DNA of 64,000 bases from CALJFL01 sp047633055 (GTDB lineage Bacteria; Pseudomonadota; Gammaproteobacteria; Pseudomonadales; Halieaceae), in the NCBI GenBank assembly GCA_047633055.1, contig JBLIEI010000017.1, positions 6,314-70,313 on the forward strand, read 5' to 3'. Below are positions 33,473-41,105 of the stretch, one piece after another; position 1 is the stretch's first letter, and each line of letters starts with the position of its first letter. The notes under the pieces are model-generated. The model saw only the letters and a list, made by a program, of their open reading frames with translations, was not told the origin of the DNA and searched no databases. Made by a program: the position numbers and the translations under genes.

Positions 33473-34315
33473 ATGAAGTCACCAAAAACATTTTTTGTCT
33501 CGGGCGGGATGAGCGGGTTGGGTAAGGCGTTGGCCTGCGAATACCTGACTCGTGGGTCCGACGTCGCGATTTTCGATCTGGTGGTGAACGACGAGGTTAT
33601 CCGCGAGCTCGAGTCCTCTCGTTTAAGCGAGAGCCAGAAGATTGTCGCCTACCAGGTCAGCGTGACAGATTTCGATGCTCTGTGCGAAGCGGTAGATAAG
33701 GCGATAGCTGAAATCGGCGACCCTTGGCTTGCGCTCAACAGTGCAGGAATACAGCGAGCTCAACCCTTTGAAGAGCTTCCCCGGGAGCATTTCGAGCAGG
33801 TCGTTCAGGTTAATCTATTTGGCTCGCGGAATTTTGCCGCTGCGGTACTACCGAAAATGCGTGCTGGTGCGCGACTTGCACTGGTCTCTTCTATGGCCGG
33901 CTTTGCGGCCAATTACTCTTATGCTGCCTACGGCGCCTCTAAGTTCGGTGTGGTCGGTCTCGGCCGAGTTCTGCGCCTGGAGTATAAGCCCCGGGGTATC
34001 GATGTTAGCCTGATCTGCCCGCCGGAAGTGGATACGCCGTTGGTGGTGGAGGAGCTGAAAAACATGCATCCGGTATCTCGCAAGCTGAAAGACGTTGGTG
34101 GAACCCTGTCGGTTGCCGAGGCGATACGTGGCATTCTGGCTGGGTTGGATGCCGGTCGGTGCGTCATCATCCCCGGGAAAAAGGCGCAACTGGCCTATTT
34201 CTGCAGCCGCTATCTACCCGACTTCCTTATGAATTCCCTGGTAGACAGAATCGTCTCCTCGGTTCTGGCGAAGATGAAGGGCGCAGACGACGCGGCTCTT
34301 CCCGGCTCGCAATGA
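33473..34315 (+). CDS. Short-chain dehydrogenase/reductase 1
   Basis: This 280-residue classical SDR has the coenzyme motif SGGMSGLGKALA (usually TGxxxGxG), NSAG, and the catalytic LVSSMAGFAANYSYAAYGASKFGV with Ser and YxxxK. ICPPEVDTPL after the active site and a C-terminal hydrophobic section resemble 3-ketodihydrosphingosine reductase-like SDRs. It likely oxidises or reduces an alcohol/ketone. Its stop overlaps the start of the second SDR by ATGA (34312-34315). The two are paralogues that arose by tandem duplication. Confidence 0.9.
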   Translation: MKSPKTFFVSGGMSGLGKALACEYLTRGSDVAIFDLVVNDEVIRELESSRLSESQKIVAYQVSVTDFDALCEAVDKAIAEIGDPWLALNSAGIQRAQPFEELPREHFEQVVQVNLFGSRNFAAAVLPKMRAGARLALVSSMAGFAANYSYAAYGASKFGVVGLGRVLRLEYKPRGIDVSLICPPEVDTPLVVEELKNMHPVSRKLKDVGGTLSVAEAIRGILAGLDAGRCVIIPGKKAQLAYFCSRYLPDFLMNSLVDRIVSSVLAKMKGADDAALPGSQ

Positions 34316-35118
34316 CCCGGCCTCGCGTCTACATAACAGGCGGATCCAGCGGTATTGGCCTGAGTCTGGCACAGCATTACGCAGCGGCTGGCGCCGACCT
34401 GCTCCTGCTGGCCCGAAGACAGGCAAAGATTGATAGCGCACTGGAGCAATGTGGCCGGCTCGCCGTTCAGACCGGTCAGCGCATCGCCGGCGAGTCGGTG
34501 GATATCACCGACTATGCAAAGCTGCCGAGCGTAATCGCTGGTGTGCTGGAACGCCACGGCCAGCCCGATCTGCTCATACTCTGCGCCGGCGTCGCCGGAA
34601 ATAAGACGTTTCTCGAGACCAGCGCGGATGAGTTCGATCGCATTGTCGATATCAACCTGGCCGGTAGTCGGGAGATGGCACGGGCAGTTCTGCCCGGGAT
34701 GCTGCGTCAGGGCTCGGGACAGATTGCTTTTGTCTCGTCCATGTCCGGTCTAGTCGGTATCTATGGTTACAGCGCCTACTCTGCGTCCAAGTTTGCGGTA
34801 ACTGGTCTGGCTCAGGCTCTGCGTCAGGAACTGGACGGCACGGGCGTTGCGGTGCATCTGGTATGTCCACCTGAGGTTGATACCCCCATGATTGCGGCGG
34901 AGCGTGAGATGTCGGTGCCGCAAACCCGGTTTTTGAAAGACCTTATAGGGACAATGCCACCCAGTGTGGCGGCCGAAAAGATAGCCATGGGCATTGGGAA
35001 GCGCAGGGCGGTCATCATACCCGGTGTCCGGGCCAAGCTGATGGTGTGGGCGGCACGCCACTTTCCGGAGCTTTTCGCGAGATGCTCGATATTGCTGTTG
35101 CGCTGGAAATTCGGCTAG
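34312..35118 (+). CDS. Short-chain dehydrogenase/reductase 2
   Basis: This 268-residue SDR has YITGGSSGIGLSLA, CAGVAGN, and FVSSMSGLVGIYGYSAYSASKFAV (catalytic Ser and YSASK), then VCPPEVDTPMI and VIIPGVRAKLMVW as in the neighbour. The start at 34312 is chosen because it forms the ATGA overlap with the first SDR; the frame is open upstream only as a shadow. Having two similar SDRs back to back suggests sequential oxidation of two hydroxyl groups, or opposite stereoisomers. Confidence 0.9.
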   Translation: MTRPRVYITGGSSGIGLSLAQHYAAAGADLLLLARRQAKIDSALEQCGRLAVQTGQRIAGESVDITDYAKLPSVIAGVLERHGQPDLLILCAGVAGNKTFLETSADEFDRIVDINLAGSREMARAVLPGMLRQGSGQIAFVSSMSGLVGIYGYSAYSASKFAVTGLAQALRQELDGTGVAVHLVCPPEVDTPMIAAEREMSVPQTRFLKDLIGTMPPSVAAEKIAMGIGKRRAVIIPGVRAKLMVWAARHFPELFARCSILLLRWKFG

Positions 35119-35128
35119 CCCAAGCGGC

Positions 35129-36553
35129 GTGTCAAACCAGGTTATGGAAACGGCCATGGGTACTCAAACTGACCAACACATCTGCCAGGTAGCGATCTGC
35201 GCCCTCAATGCGGCGAACTTACGCGACTGGTATCAGCGCGTATTCGGCATGGTAAAAGCGGGCAAGATTTTCAGTTGTCCCCCCATGGTCACCGATCGTA
35301 TTCAAGGTATTACGCCAAACCCTGTGGAGACGGTTTCGTGGCTGGTGGACCAACAGGACTATTTTCAGTTGGAGTTTTTCCAGTTCTACCGGCCGGCGTC
35401 AAAACCCAGGCCGCCTGGATGGCGTCCCTGCGATATCGGTTACAACATGGTGGGAATCTACGCGAAGGATTTCGACAAGGCTCTGCATCGGATTGCGGCA
35501 TACAGTGACGACACTATCCCCGCGCCAGTAGGAGCGTCCGGCGACCGCCGGGTCTGCCTGCAGGATCCCGAAGGCAATTGGATCGAGGTCCTGGAATCCG
35601 ACCCTATGACCAGGATCACAAATGCTGATCCCGATGTTGTCAGGCCCGAGCTGGACTGTGCCACGCGTTTCATACGGGTCTCGGTGCCACAGCTAGAGAT
35701 CACCCGCACAGCGTTTGTCGAGGCCATGGGCTTGACTGAAGTCGAAAATTTCGAGCTCCATACACCCGAACACGAGGCCTTGTGGGGACTCCCGGGTGCG
35801 CAGGTTAAAACCGCCGTGTTGCGCGGCGACAATTTTATGATCGAACTGGTCGAATACGCCAGCCACGATCCGCAACCGCGCCCCGACGGTTATCAAATTT
35901 GTGACCAGGGCTTTATGAATATAGCACTTGGCTATCGCGAGACGGAGGAATTCAATGCAGCCTTCGAGCGCGCTACTGCACACGGCATGGTGCCCAACGG
36001 CAAGCCTGTGGATATCGGTATTTTTCGTGTTATGTACGTCAATGATCCCGCCTGCTTCAGTGTGGAGATGCTCAATGCCCGCAAGTCTCTGTGGTCACTC
36101 TCGGGGTTCAACCCAGGTGAACCCTATGTTGAAAACGAAATCGCGATTAGAGCCCCAGCCGCTGAAGTTTGGAATGCGCTGATCGACCACGACGCGCTGG
36201 GCGACGGGTCCGTATTCAAGGGAAAGGTGTTGCGCGCGGGCAGTTCTTCGGCCAACGGGCCCGGTTGTATCCGCGAGTTGCGCACTGTCGGTACCCGCAT
36301 TATCGAAGAGATCGTACCCTGGGAAGAGGGTAGACACTACCGCTACAGACTGACTACGGGGGCGCTTTTCAAATGGCATCAGGGCGATATTTTTGTCAGC
36401 GAAGAAGAGGGGCACATCCGGGTGCGTTGGGCCATTCGCTTCGAGTCACGGATTCCATTTACTGGTAAGCTAATCGCGCTGGGTATGAAGTATAATATTC
36501 GCAGCGCGCTGCGGAGCCTAAAAAAGAATTTGGAGAACGGCAAGCTCCAATAA
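35129..36553 (+). CDS. VOC-VOC-SRPBCC three-domain fusion protein
   Basis: This 474-residue protein contains two vicinal-oxygen-chelate (glyoxalase/dioxygenase) modules, about 17-160 (VAICALNAANLRDWYQRVFGM...RVCLQDPEGNWIEVLE) and about 178-315 (FIRVSVPQLEITRTAFVEAMGL...VMYVNDPACFSVEML), then a C-terminal START-like SRPBCC domain, about 332-470 (NEIAIRAPAAEVWNALIDHDALGD...LIALGMKYNIRSAL). VOC enzymes bind a metal and work on adjacent oxygens; SRPBCC modules hold hydrophobic ligands or catalyse cyclisation. Metal ligands are not obvious in the first module. This combination suggests a substrate-carrying catalytic protein. The start is uncertain: GTG 35129, ATG 35144 or ATG 35156. It ends the cupin-SDR-SDR operon. 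Confidence 0.8.
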   Translation: MSNQVMETAMGTQTDQHICQVAICALNAANLRDWYQRVFGMVKAGKIFSCPPMVTDRIQGITPNPVETVSWLVDQQDYFQLEFFQFYRPASKPRPPGWRPCDIGYNMVGIYAKDFDKALHRIAAYSDDTIPAPVGASGDRRVCLQDPEGNWIEVLESDPMTRITNADPDVVRPELDCATRFIRVSVPQLEITRTAFVEAMGLTEVENFELHTPEHEALWGLPGAQVKTAVLRGDNFMIELVEYASHDPQPRPDGYQICDQGFMNIALGYRETEEFNAAFERATAHGMVPNGKPVDIGIFRVMYVNDPACFSVEMLNARKSLWSLSGFNPGEPYVENEIAIRAPAAEVWNALIDHDALGDGSVFKGKVLRAGSSSANGPGCIRELRTVGTRIIEEIVPWEEGRHYRYRLTTGALFKWHQGDIFVSEEEGHIRVRWAIRFESRIPFTGKLIALGMKYNIRSALRSLKKNLENGKLQ

Positions 36554-36635
36554 ACATCGCAGGATGTGCCAGTTGAACTATGGTGGGTAAAACGGACTCG
36601 CCGGTGCTGTTCGATACCAATATGGAAGTGGATGA

Positions 36636-36884
36636 ATGTCAAAATTAAAACGAGCACTGAACTTCACAGTACTGCTCGGCTCTACCGCGGTACTTCTGCA
36701 GCCGTTGTCAGGTCGTACCGAGACCTCTGAAAAATACGCCTACTACGGGGAAACTCATATTCATGCCGCCCCGTCGCTGGATACCTCTCTCGGTGGCACG
36801 AGGCAGACTCCTCTCGCACTGTCCCACATCAACAATGCGAGCAAGGGCTTGGTCTTCCACGACCTGGTATGTTATATCGTCTAG
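36636..36884 (+). pseudogene. DUF3604 N-terminal stub
   Basis: An 82-residue frame has a signal-like segment (LNFTVLLGSTAVLLQPLSG) and YAYYGETHIHAAPSLDTSLGGTR, the HxH entry motif of DUF3604 proteins. The remaining 570-600 residues are missing; the frame ends in VCYIV. This is the debris of a fourth DUF3604 gene, deleted just before the second TonB-receptor gene. Confidence 0.75.
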
Positions 36885-36940
36885 CGGTTTGCGAGGTCGT
36901 AGCGGGGAGTATCGCGCCATGTGTCACCTACTATCAATTA

Positions 36941-36968
36941 GTTGTCGCGAATTCATAAGTTCGTCGCG
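36941..36968. promoter_or_regulatory. Candidate operator direct repeats before TonB receptor 2
   Basis: GTTGTCGCG (36941-36949) and GTTCGTCGCG (36959-36968) stand about 18 bases apart, roughly two helical turns, some 80-107 bases upstream of the receptor start. TTTTGTCGCAAAA at 44199-44211, upstream of the second AraC-family gene, shares the TTGTCGC core. These may be sites for that regulator, but the match is short. Confidence 0.3.
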
Positions 36969-37047
36969 CTTAAATTCATTAAATTGTTTACTTCGGTAAC
37001 TTAGTACACATATAACAAAAAATAATTAATCAAGAGGAAAGACTCTA

Positions 37048-39468
37048 ATGAAAATCAACAGCCTATCCATTTGTAAGCCCCACTTAGTCCTGACCGCGCT
37101 GGCGCTGGCGATTGCGCCCGTGTCGCAAACCATGGCGCAGCTCATGCTAGAGGAGGTCATTGTTACTGCCCAGAAGCGTGAGCAAAGCCTGCAGGATGTG
37201 CCCATTTCTGTCTCTGCCATGAGCGGTGAGAAGATCAATGACAACGGCATTGTCGATCTCGAGGAGCTGGCGTTGAATATTCCCAACTTTAATATTAACA
37301 AGGGACAGGCTAGCCCCAACCTTTTTATTCGCGGTGTCGGCTCAGGTACTAACGCGGGTTTTGAGCAATCTGTTGGTCTGTACATCGATGGTATTTATTC
37401 AGGCCGTGCGCAATTAGCCGCGGTTCCTCTGACCCTCGATCTACAGCGCGTTGAAGTTTTGAAAGGTCCACAGGCTATTCTGTTCGGCAAGAACACTATC
37501 GGTGGTGCGGTCAATATTACTTCCGCACGTCCGGATCACGAGTTTGATGCCTACGCGGAGGCCCTGTATGCCCCTGAAGACGGCGAGCAGATCTACACTG
37601 GCGTTATCAATGGCAGTATCACTGACAGCCTCGCAGGTCGCCTGGCAATCCGTTACGAGGGTATGGACGGTTGGTGGGACAACGAAACGCTGAATGAAGA
37701 GGGGCCGGACAAAGATAACTTATACATACGCGCCAGTTTGCTCTGGGATGCTGCCGATAATGTCGAGGTTCTGGCGAAGTACGAGACTGGTGATTTTGAA
37801 ACTGCCAATCGTCCCTTTGTTATTTACCAGTCAGATCAACCCGTCAATTTTCAGGGTGATGAGCCCATTCCGTTTACGAGTGATCGCGATAAAGGCGCCT
37901 CCAACCTGGCTGCGGTCGACAAAGCGGAAACTGATGTTTTCGCCTTAACCGTTAATTGGGATTTGGACTTCGCAACCGTGACTTCGGTTACTGGCTATGC
38001 CTCTTATGAACTGGCAGCAGTTAGCGATACAGATTTCAGCACCGTAGCGGCGTTGCAACGTACTCTGGACGAGGAATACGACCAGTTCAGTCAGGAGCTG
38101 CGCCTGGTATCTCCTGGCGGGGAAGCGTTGGACTGGATTGTGGGTGCCTATTACCAACAAGCTGAGCTCGATGTCAGTCGTGTGAATACTGATTTAGATT
38201 TCGCTTTGTTAGGTCCAATTAGCGTCGCTGCGCTGGTAGGGCTTGGTCTGGAGGCTCAACCTTCTCTATTTGAGCAGGAATCTAACTCCTGGGCAGTGTT
38301 TGCCCAGGGCACCTGGAACTTTACCGATACAGTACGTATGGGTGTTGGGGTGCGGTATAACGAAGAAACTAAGGATCTGGATAAGGTGACTAGAAGCCAG
38401 GGCCTGTTAGGTGCCAGGGCAGCGACCAGTGGCCCAGCGGCGAACTTTATTGTGCAAGCTAACCCGGCTTCAGGCGTTTTGATTGGCGATGTCCGCAGTC
38501 ATGATTTTCGCGGTCTCTCTCGCGATGAAGATGCCTTCACCTTCTCCGGTAATTTACAATGGGACCCTACTGACTCGGCGATGTTATACGCTACCGTGAG
38601 CACCGGATTTAAAGGGGGCGGTTTCGACGAAGCCTATACCGGAGCCGGTTCAACGGTGCGCACCGGTAGTGTTGCAACCGGCGAGCCGGACGGAGGTGTA
38701 ATTCAAACCGGTATCGACGGTTCCATTCTTGAATATGACGATGAAACAGTTTTGGCCTATGAAATAGGGGCCAAGATGACCCTGGCCGATGGCGCTGCGA
38801 ACCTGAACATCGCGATTTTCCGCATGGAGTATGAAGACCTGCAAGTGAGTTCCCTGGTAGGCGACATTTTCCAGGTCGGTAACGCAGGTGAAGCTATTAG
38901 TCAGGGGATTGAGATAGACGGCCGTTGGATGCTTGCCGAAGGTTTTACCGTTGGTGGTGCAATGGCTTACCTGGATGCGACTTATGACGCATTTGATGGG
39001 GCCACCTGCACGATTCCTCAATCAACAGATCCCTCGAATAATCCGGGGTGCCTGGCTGCAGATGGCAGTGGCAATATTACTGCCCCGGGCGCCGGCGGCC
39101 AGGACCTGAGTGGCGAAACCCTGCTGTTTGCCCCTGAGTGGAGTTACAACATCAACGCAACGTGGATTATTCCGCTAAGCGGCGATCTGGAAATCCGCAC
39201 CAATGCCGACGTTAACTATACCGATGAGTTTTACTCGGCTTTGGACTTGGATCCGAATACGCTGCATGACTCGGTCGTGCGCGTTAATGCCCGTATTGCA
39301 CTGGCAACGATTGATGACAAGTGGAGCATCGCACTGGTAGGCAAGAACCTCACCGATGAAGAGTCGCGCGTATGGAACAACGACGTGCCTACCACTGCCA
39401 GCAACTCCTACTTCGGTGTTCCCGAGCGTCCACGCTCACTGGCTATTCAGGCAAGGTACCGCTTCTAG
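37048..39468 (+). CDS. TonB-dependent receptor, copy 2
   Basis: This 806-residue receptor has a signal peptide (to about TMAQ), LEEVIVTAQKREQSLQDVP, an N-terminal plug (IRGVGSGTNAGFEQSVGLYIDG, VEVLKGPQAILFGKN, GGAVNIT), a long barrel with extended extracellular loops, and a terminal aromatic residue (ARYRF). AAGAGGAAAG precedes the start. It is less than half similar to copy 1 by eye, so the two blocks likely import different or successive substrates. Sulfatase and DUF3604 C follow in the same direction. Confidence 0.95.
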   Translation: MKINSLSICKPHLVLTALALAIAPVSQTMAQLMLEEVIVTAQKREQSLQDVPISVSAMSGEKINDNGIVDLEELALNIPNFNINKGQASPNLFIRGVGSGTNAGFEQSVGLYIDGIYSGRAQLAAVPLTLDLQRVEVLKGPQAILFGKNTIGGAVNITSARPDHEFDAYAEALYAPEDGEQIYTGVINGSITDSLAGRLAIRYEGMDGWWDNETLNEEGPDKDNLYIRASLLWDAADNVEVLAKYETGDFETANRPFVIYQSDQPVNFQGDEPIPFTSDRDKGASNLAAVDKAETDVFALTVNWDLDFATVTSVTGYASYELAAVSDTDFSTVAALQRTLDEEYDQFSQELRLVSPGGEALDWIVGAYYQQAELDVSRVNTDLDFALLGPISVAALVGLGLEAQPSLFEQESNSWAVFAQGTWNFTDTVRMGVGVRYNEETKDLDKVTRSQGLLGARAATSGPAANFIVQANPASGVLIGDVRSHDFRGLSRDEDAFTFSGNLQWDPTDSAMLYATVSTGFKGGGFDEAYTGAGSTVRTGSVATGEPDGGVIQTGIDGSILEYDDETVLAYEIGAKMTLADGAANLNIAIFRMEYEDLQVSSLVGDIFQVGNAGEAISQGIEIDGRWMLAEGFTVGGAMAYLDATYDAFDGATCTIPQSTDPSNNPGCLAADGSGNITAPGAGGQDLSGETLLFAPEWSYNINATWIIPLSGDLEIRTNADVNYTDEFYSALDLDPNTLHDSVVRVNARIALATIDDKWSIALVGKNLTDEESRVWNNDVPTTASNSYFGVPERPRSLAIQARYRF

Positions 39469-39509
39469 TCTCCACGTTAACCAAACTCAGGATTGAGGAG
39501 ATAGCCGGC

Positions 39510-41045
39510 ATGAAAATGAAGACCACGTTACGGTCACTCGTACTTTTGATGGGGCTCCTTTCGTTCGCCCCGTTACTGAGTGCAGCCGACAAACCTAACA
39601 TTCTGGTGATCTGGGGTGATGATATCGGTATCTGGAATATCAGCCGATACAGCATGGGCCAGATGGGCTACCACACGCCTAATATCGACCGCATTGCGAA
39701 CGAGGGCACAATCTTTACGGATTACTATGGTGAGCAAAGTTGTACGGCGGGTCGCTCAGCCTTTATCACGGGGCAGCATCCGGTGCGTACCGGCCTGACC
39801 AAGGTGGGCATCCCCGGTTCCGATCTTGGCCTGCAACCTGAAGACCCTACACTGGCCGAGTTGCTTAAGCCCCAGGGTTATGTTTCCGGCCAGTTCGGCA
39901 AGAATCACTTGGGGGACAAGGACGAGTTCCTGCCAACCAACCACGGCTTTGACGAGTTTTTTGGCAACCTCTATCACCTCCAAGCGGAGGAGGCACCTGA
40001 GGACCCCGATTATCCGAAAATTCCCGGCTTTCGCGAAAAATACGGCCCTCGCGGTGTGATACACAGCTACGCCGATGGCAAGATCGAAGACAGTGGCCCA
40101 CTGACCAGCAAACGTATGGAGACTGTTGACGAGGAATTTCTAGCCGCTTCCCTCAAGTTTATCGACACTGCCCACAAGAACGGTAAGCCGTTCTTCGTTT
40201 GGTTCAATTCAACCCGCATGCATTATTACACCCACGTAAAACCTGAAACGCTGGGGGCCAGCGGTGGGCAGGGGTTCTATAACGACGCCATGGTGGAGCA
40301 TGACGGTCACGTTGGCACATTGCTTGGCAAGCTGGACGAGTTGGGTATAGTGGATAACACGATAGTTATTTACTCTACCGACAACGGCCCTCATTTTAAT
40401 CAATGGCCCGATGCAGCGATTACCCCTTACCGCGGTGAGAAAAACACCAACTGGGAGGGTGGGTATCGCGTGCCCGCGATGGTGCGCTGGCCTGGTGAGA
40501 TTAAATCAGGTGCGATCAGCAACCAGGTTATGTCTCACCTAGACTGGATACCTACACTGATGGCCGCAGTAGGCGACGACCAGATTAAGGAGGATCTGAA
40601 AAAGGGTAAGCGAGTTGGCAGTGATACGTTTAAAGTGCATCTGGACGGTTATAACTTCCTGCCATTTCTCAAGGGTGAGCAGGCGATTGCACCCAGGCGC
40701 GAGTTCTTCTATTTCAGCGATGACGGTCTGTTGACCTCTGCCCGGATAGGCGATTGGAAGTTTGTGTTCGCCGAGCAGCGCGCCCGCCGCTTTGATGTAT
40801 GGCGTGACCCCTTCGTGGTCTTGCGTATACCCAAGATATTTAACCTGCGTCGGGATCCCTTCGAACGGGCCGACACAGACTCTAACAGCTACAATTTGTG
40901 GTGGGACAAGAAAATCGGTTCCGTTGGAAGTCTCGCCTTCGGCGCTGTCAGCCAGTTTGTTGGCAGCTTTGAACAGTTTCCGCCTAGACAGCGACCGGGA
41001 ACATTCGCCGTGGAACAGATTATGGAAAGCGTTTATAGAGAGTAA
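39510..41045 (+). CDS. Arylsulfatase
   Basis: This 511-residue enzyme has a signal peptide ending SAADK, PNILVIWGDDIG (metal aspartates), SCTAGRSAFITGQH with the modifiable Cys at residue 78 (C-T-A-G-R), GQFGKNHLG and YSTDNGPH. EKNTNWEGGYRVP near residue 310 follows the class of arylsulfatases related to AslA. The start at ATG 39510 has GAGGAG in front; the frame is open upstream only because of overlap with the receptor gene. It is expected in the periplasm and is the second sulfatase of the window, only distantly similar to the first, with no C-terminal TM. Confidence 0.92.
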   Translation: MKMKTTLRSLVLLMGLLSFAPLLSAADKPNILVIWGDDIGIWNISRYSMGQMGYHTPNIDRIANEGTIFTDYYGEQSCTAGRSAFITGQHPVRTGLTKVGIPGSDLGLQPEDPTLAELLKPQGYVSGQFGKNHLGDKDEFLPTNHGFDEFFGNLYHLQAEEAPEDPDYPKIPGFREKYGPRGVIHSYADGKIEDSGPLTSKRMETVDEEFLAASLKFIDTAHKNGKPFFVWFNSTRMHYYTHVKPETLGASGGQGFYNDAMVEHDGHVGTLLGKLDELGIVDNTIVIYSTDNGPHFNQWPDAAITPYRGEKNTNWEGGYRVPAMVRWPGEIKSGAISNQVMSHLDWIPTLMAAVGDDQIKEDLKKGKRVGSDTFKVHLDGYNFLPFLKGEQAIAPRREFFYFSDDGLLTSARIGDWKFVFAEQRARRFDVWRDPFVVLRIPKIFNLRRDPFERADTDSNSYNLWWDKKIGSVGSLAFGAVSQFVGSFEQFPPRQRPGTFAVEQIMESVYRE

Positions 41046-41105
41046 CGAGTGGCTGTAGCCATTGTGAAATACTCAACGGAACGATATTTTTTGAGGAGCA
41101 TTTAA

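Noticed and set aside
34159..34311. Upstream extension of the second SDR
   Set aside because: Overlaps the end of the first SDR; the Rossmann motif begins just after ATG 34312.
39372..39509. Upstream extension of the second sulfatase
   Set aside because: Overlaps the receptor C-terminus; ATG 39510 has a GAGGAG site and is followed by a signal peptide.
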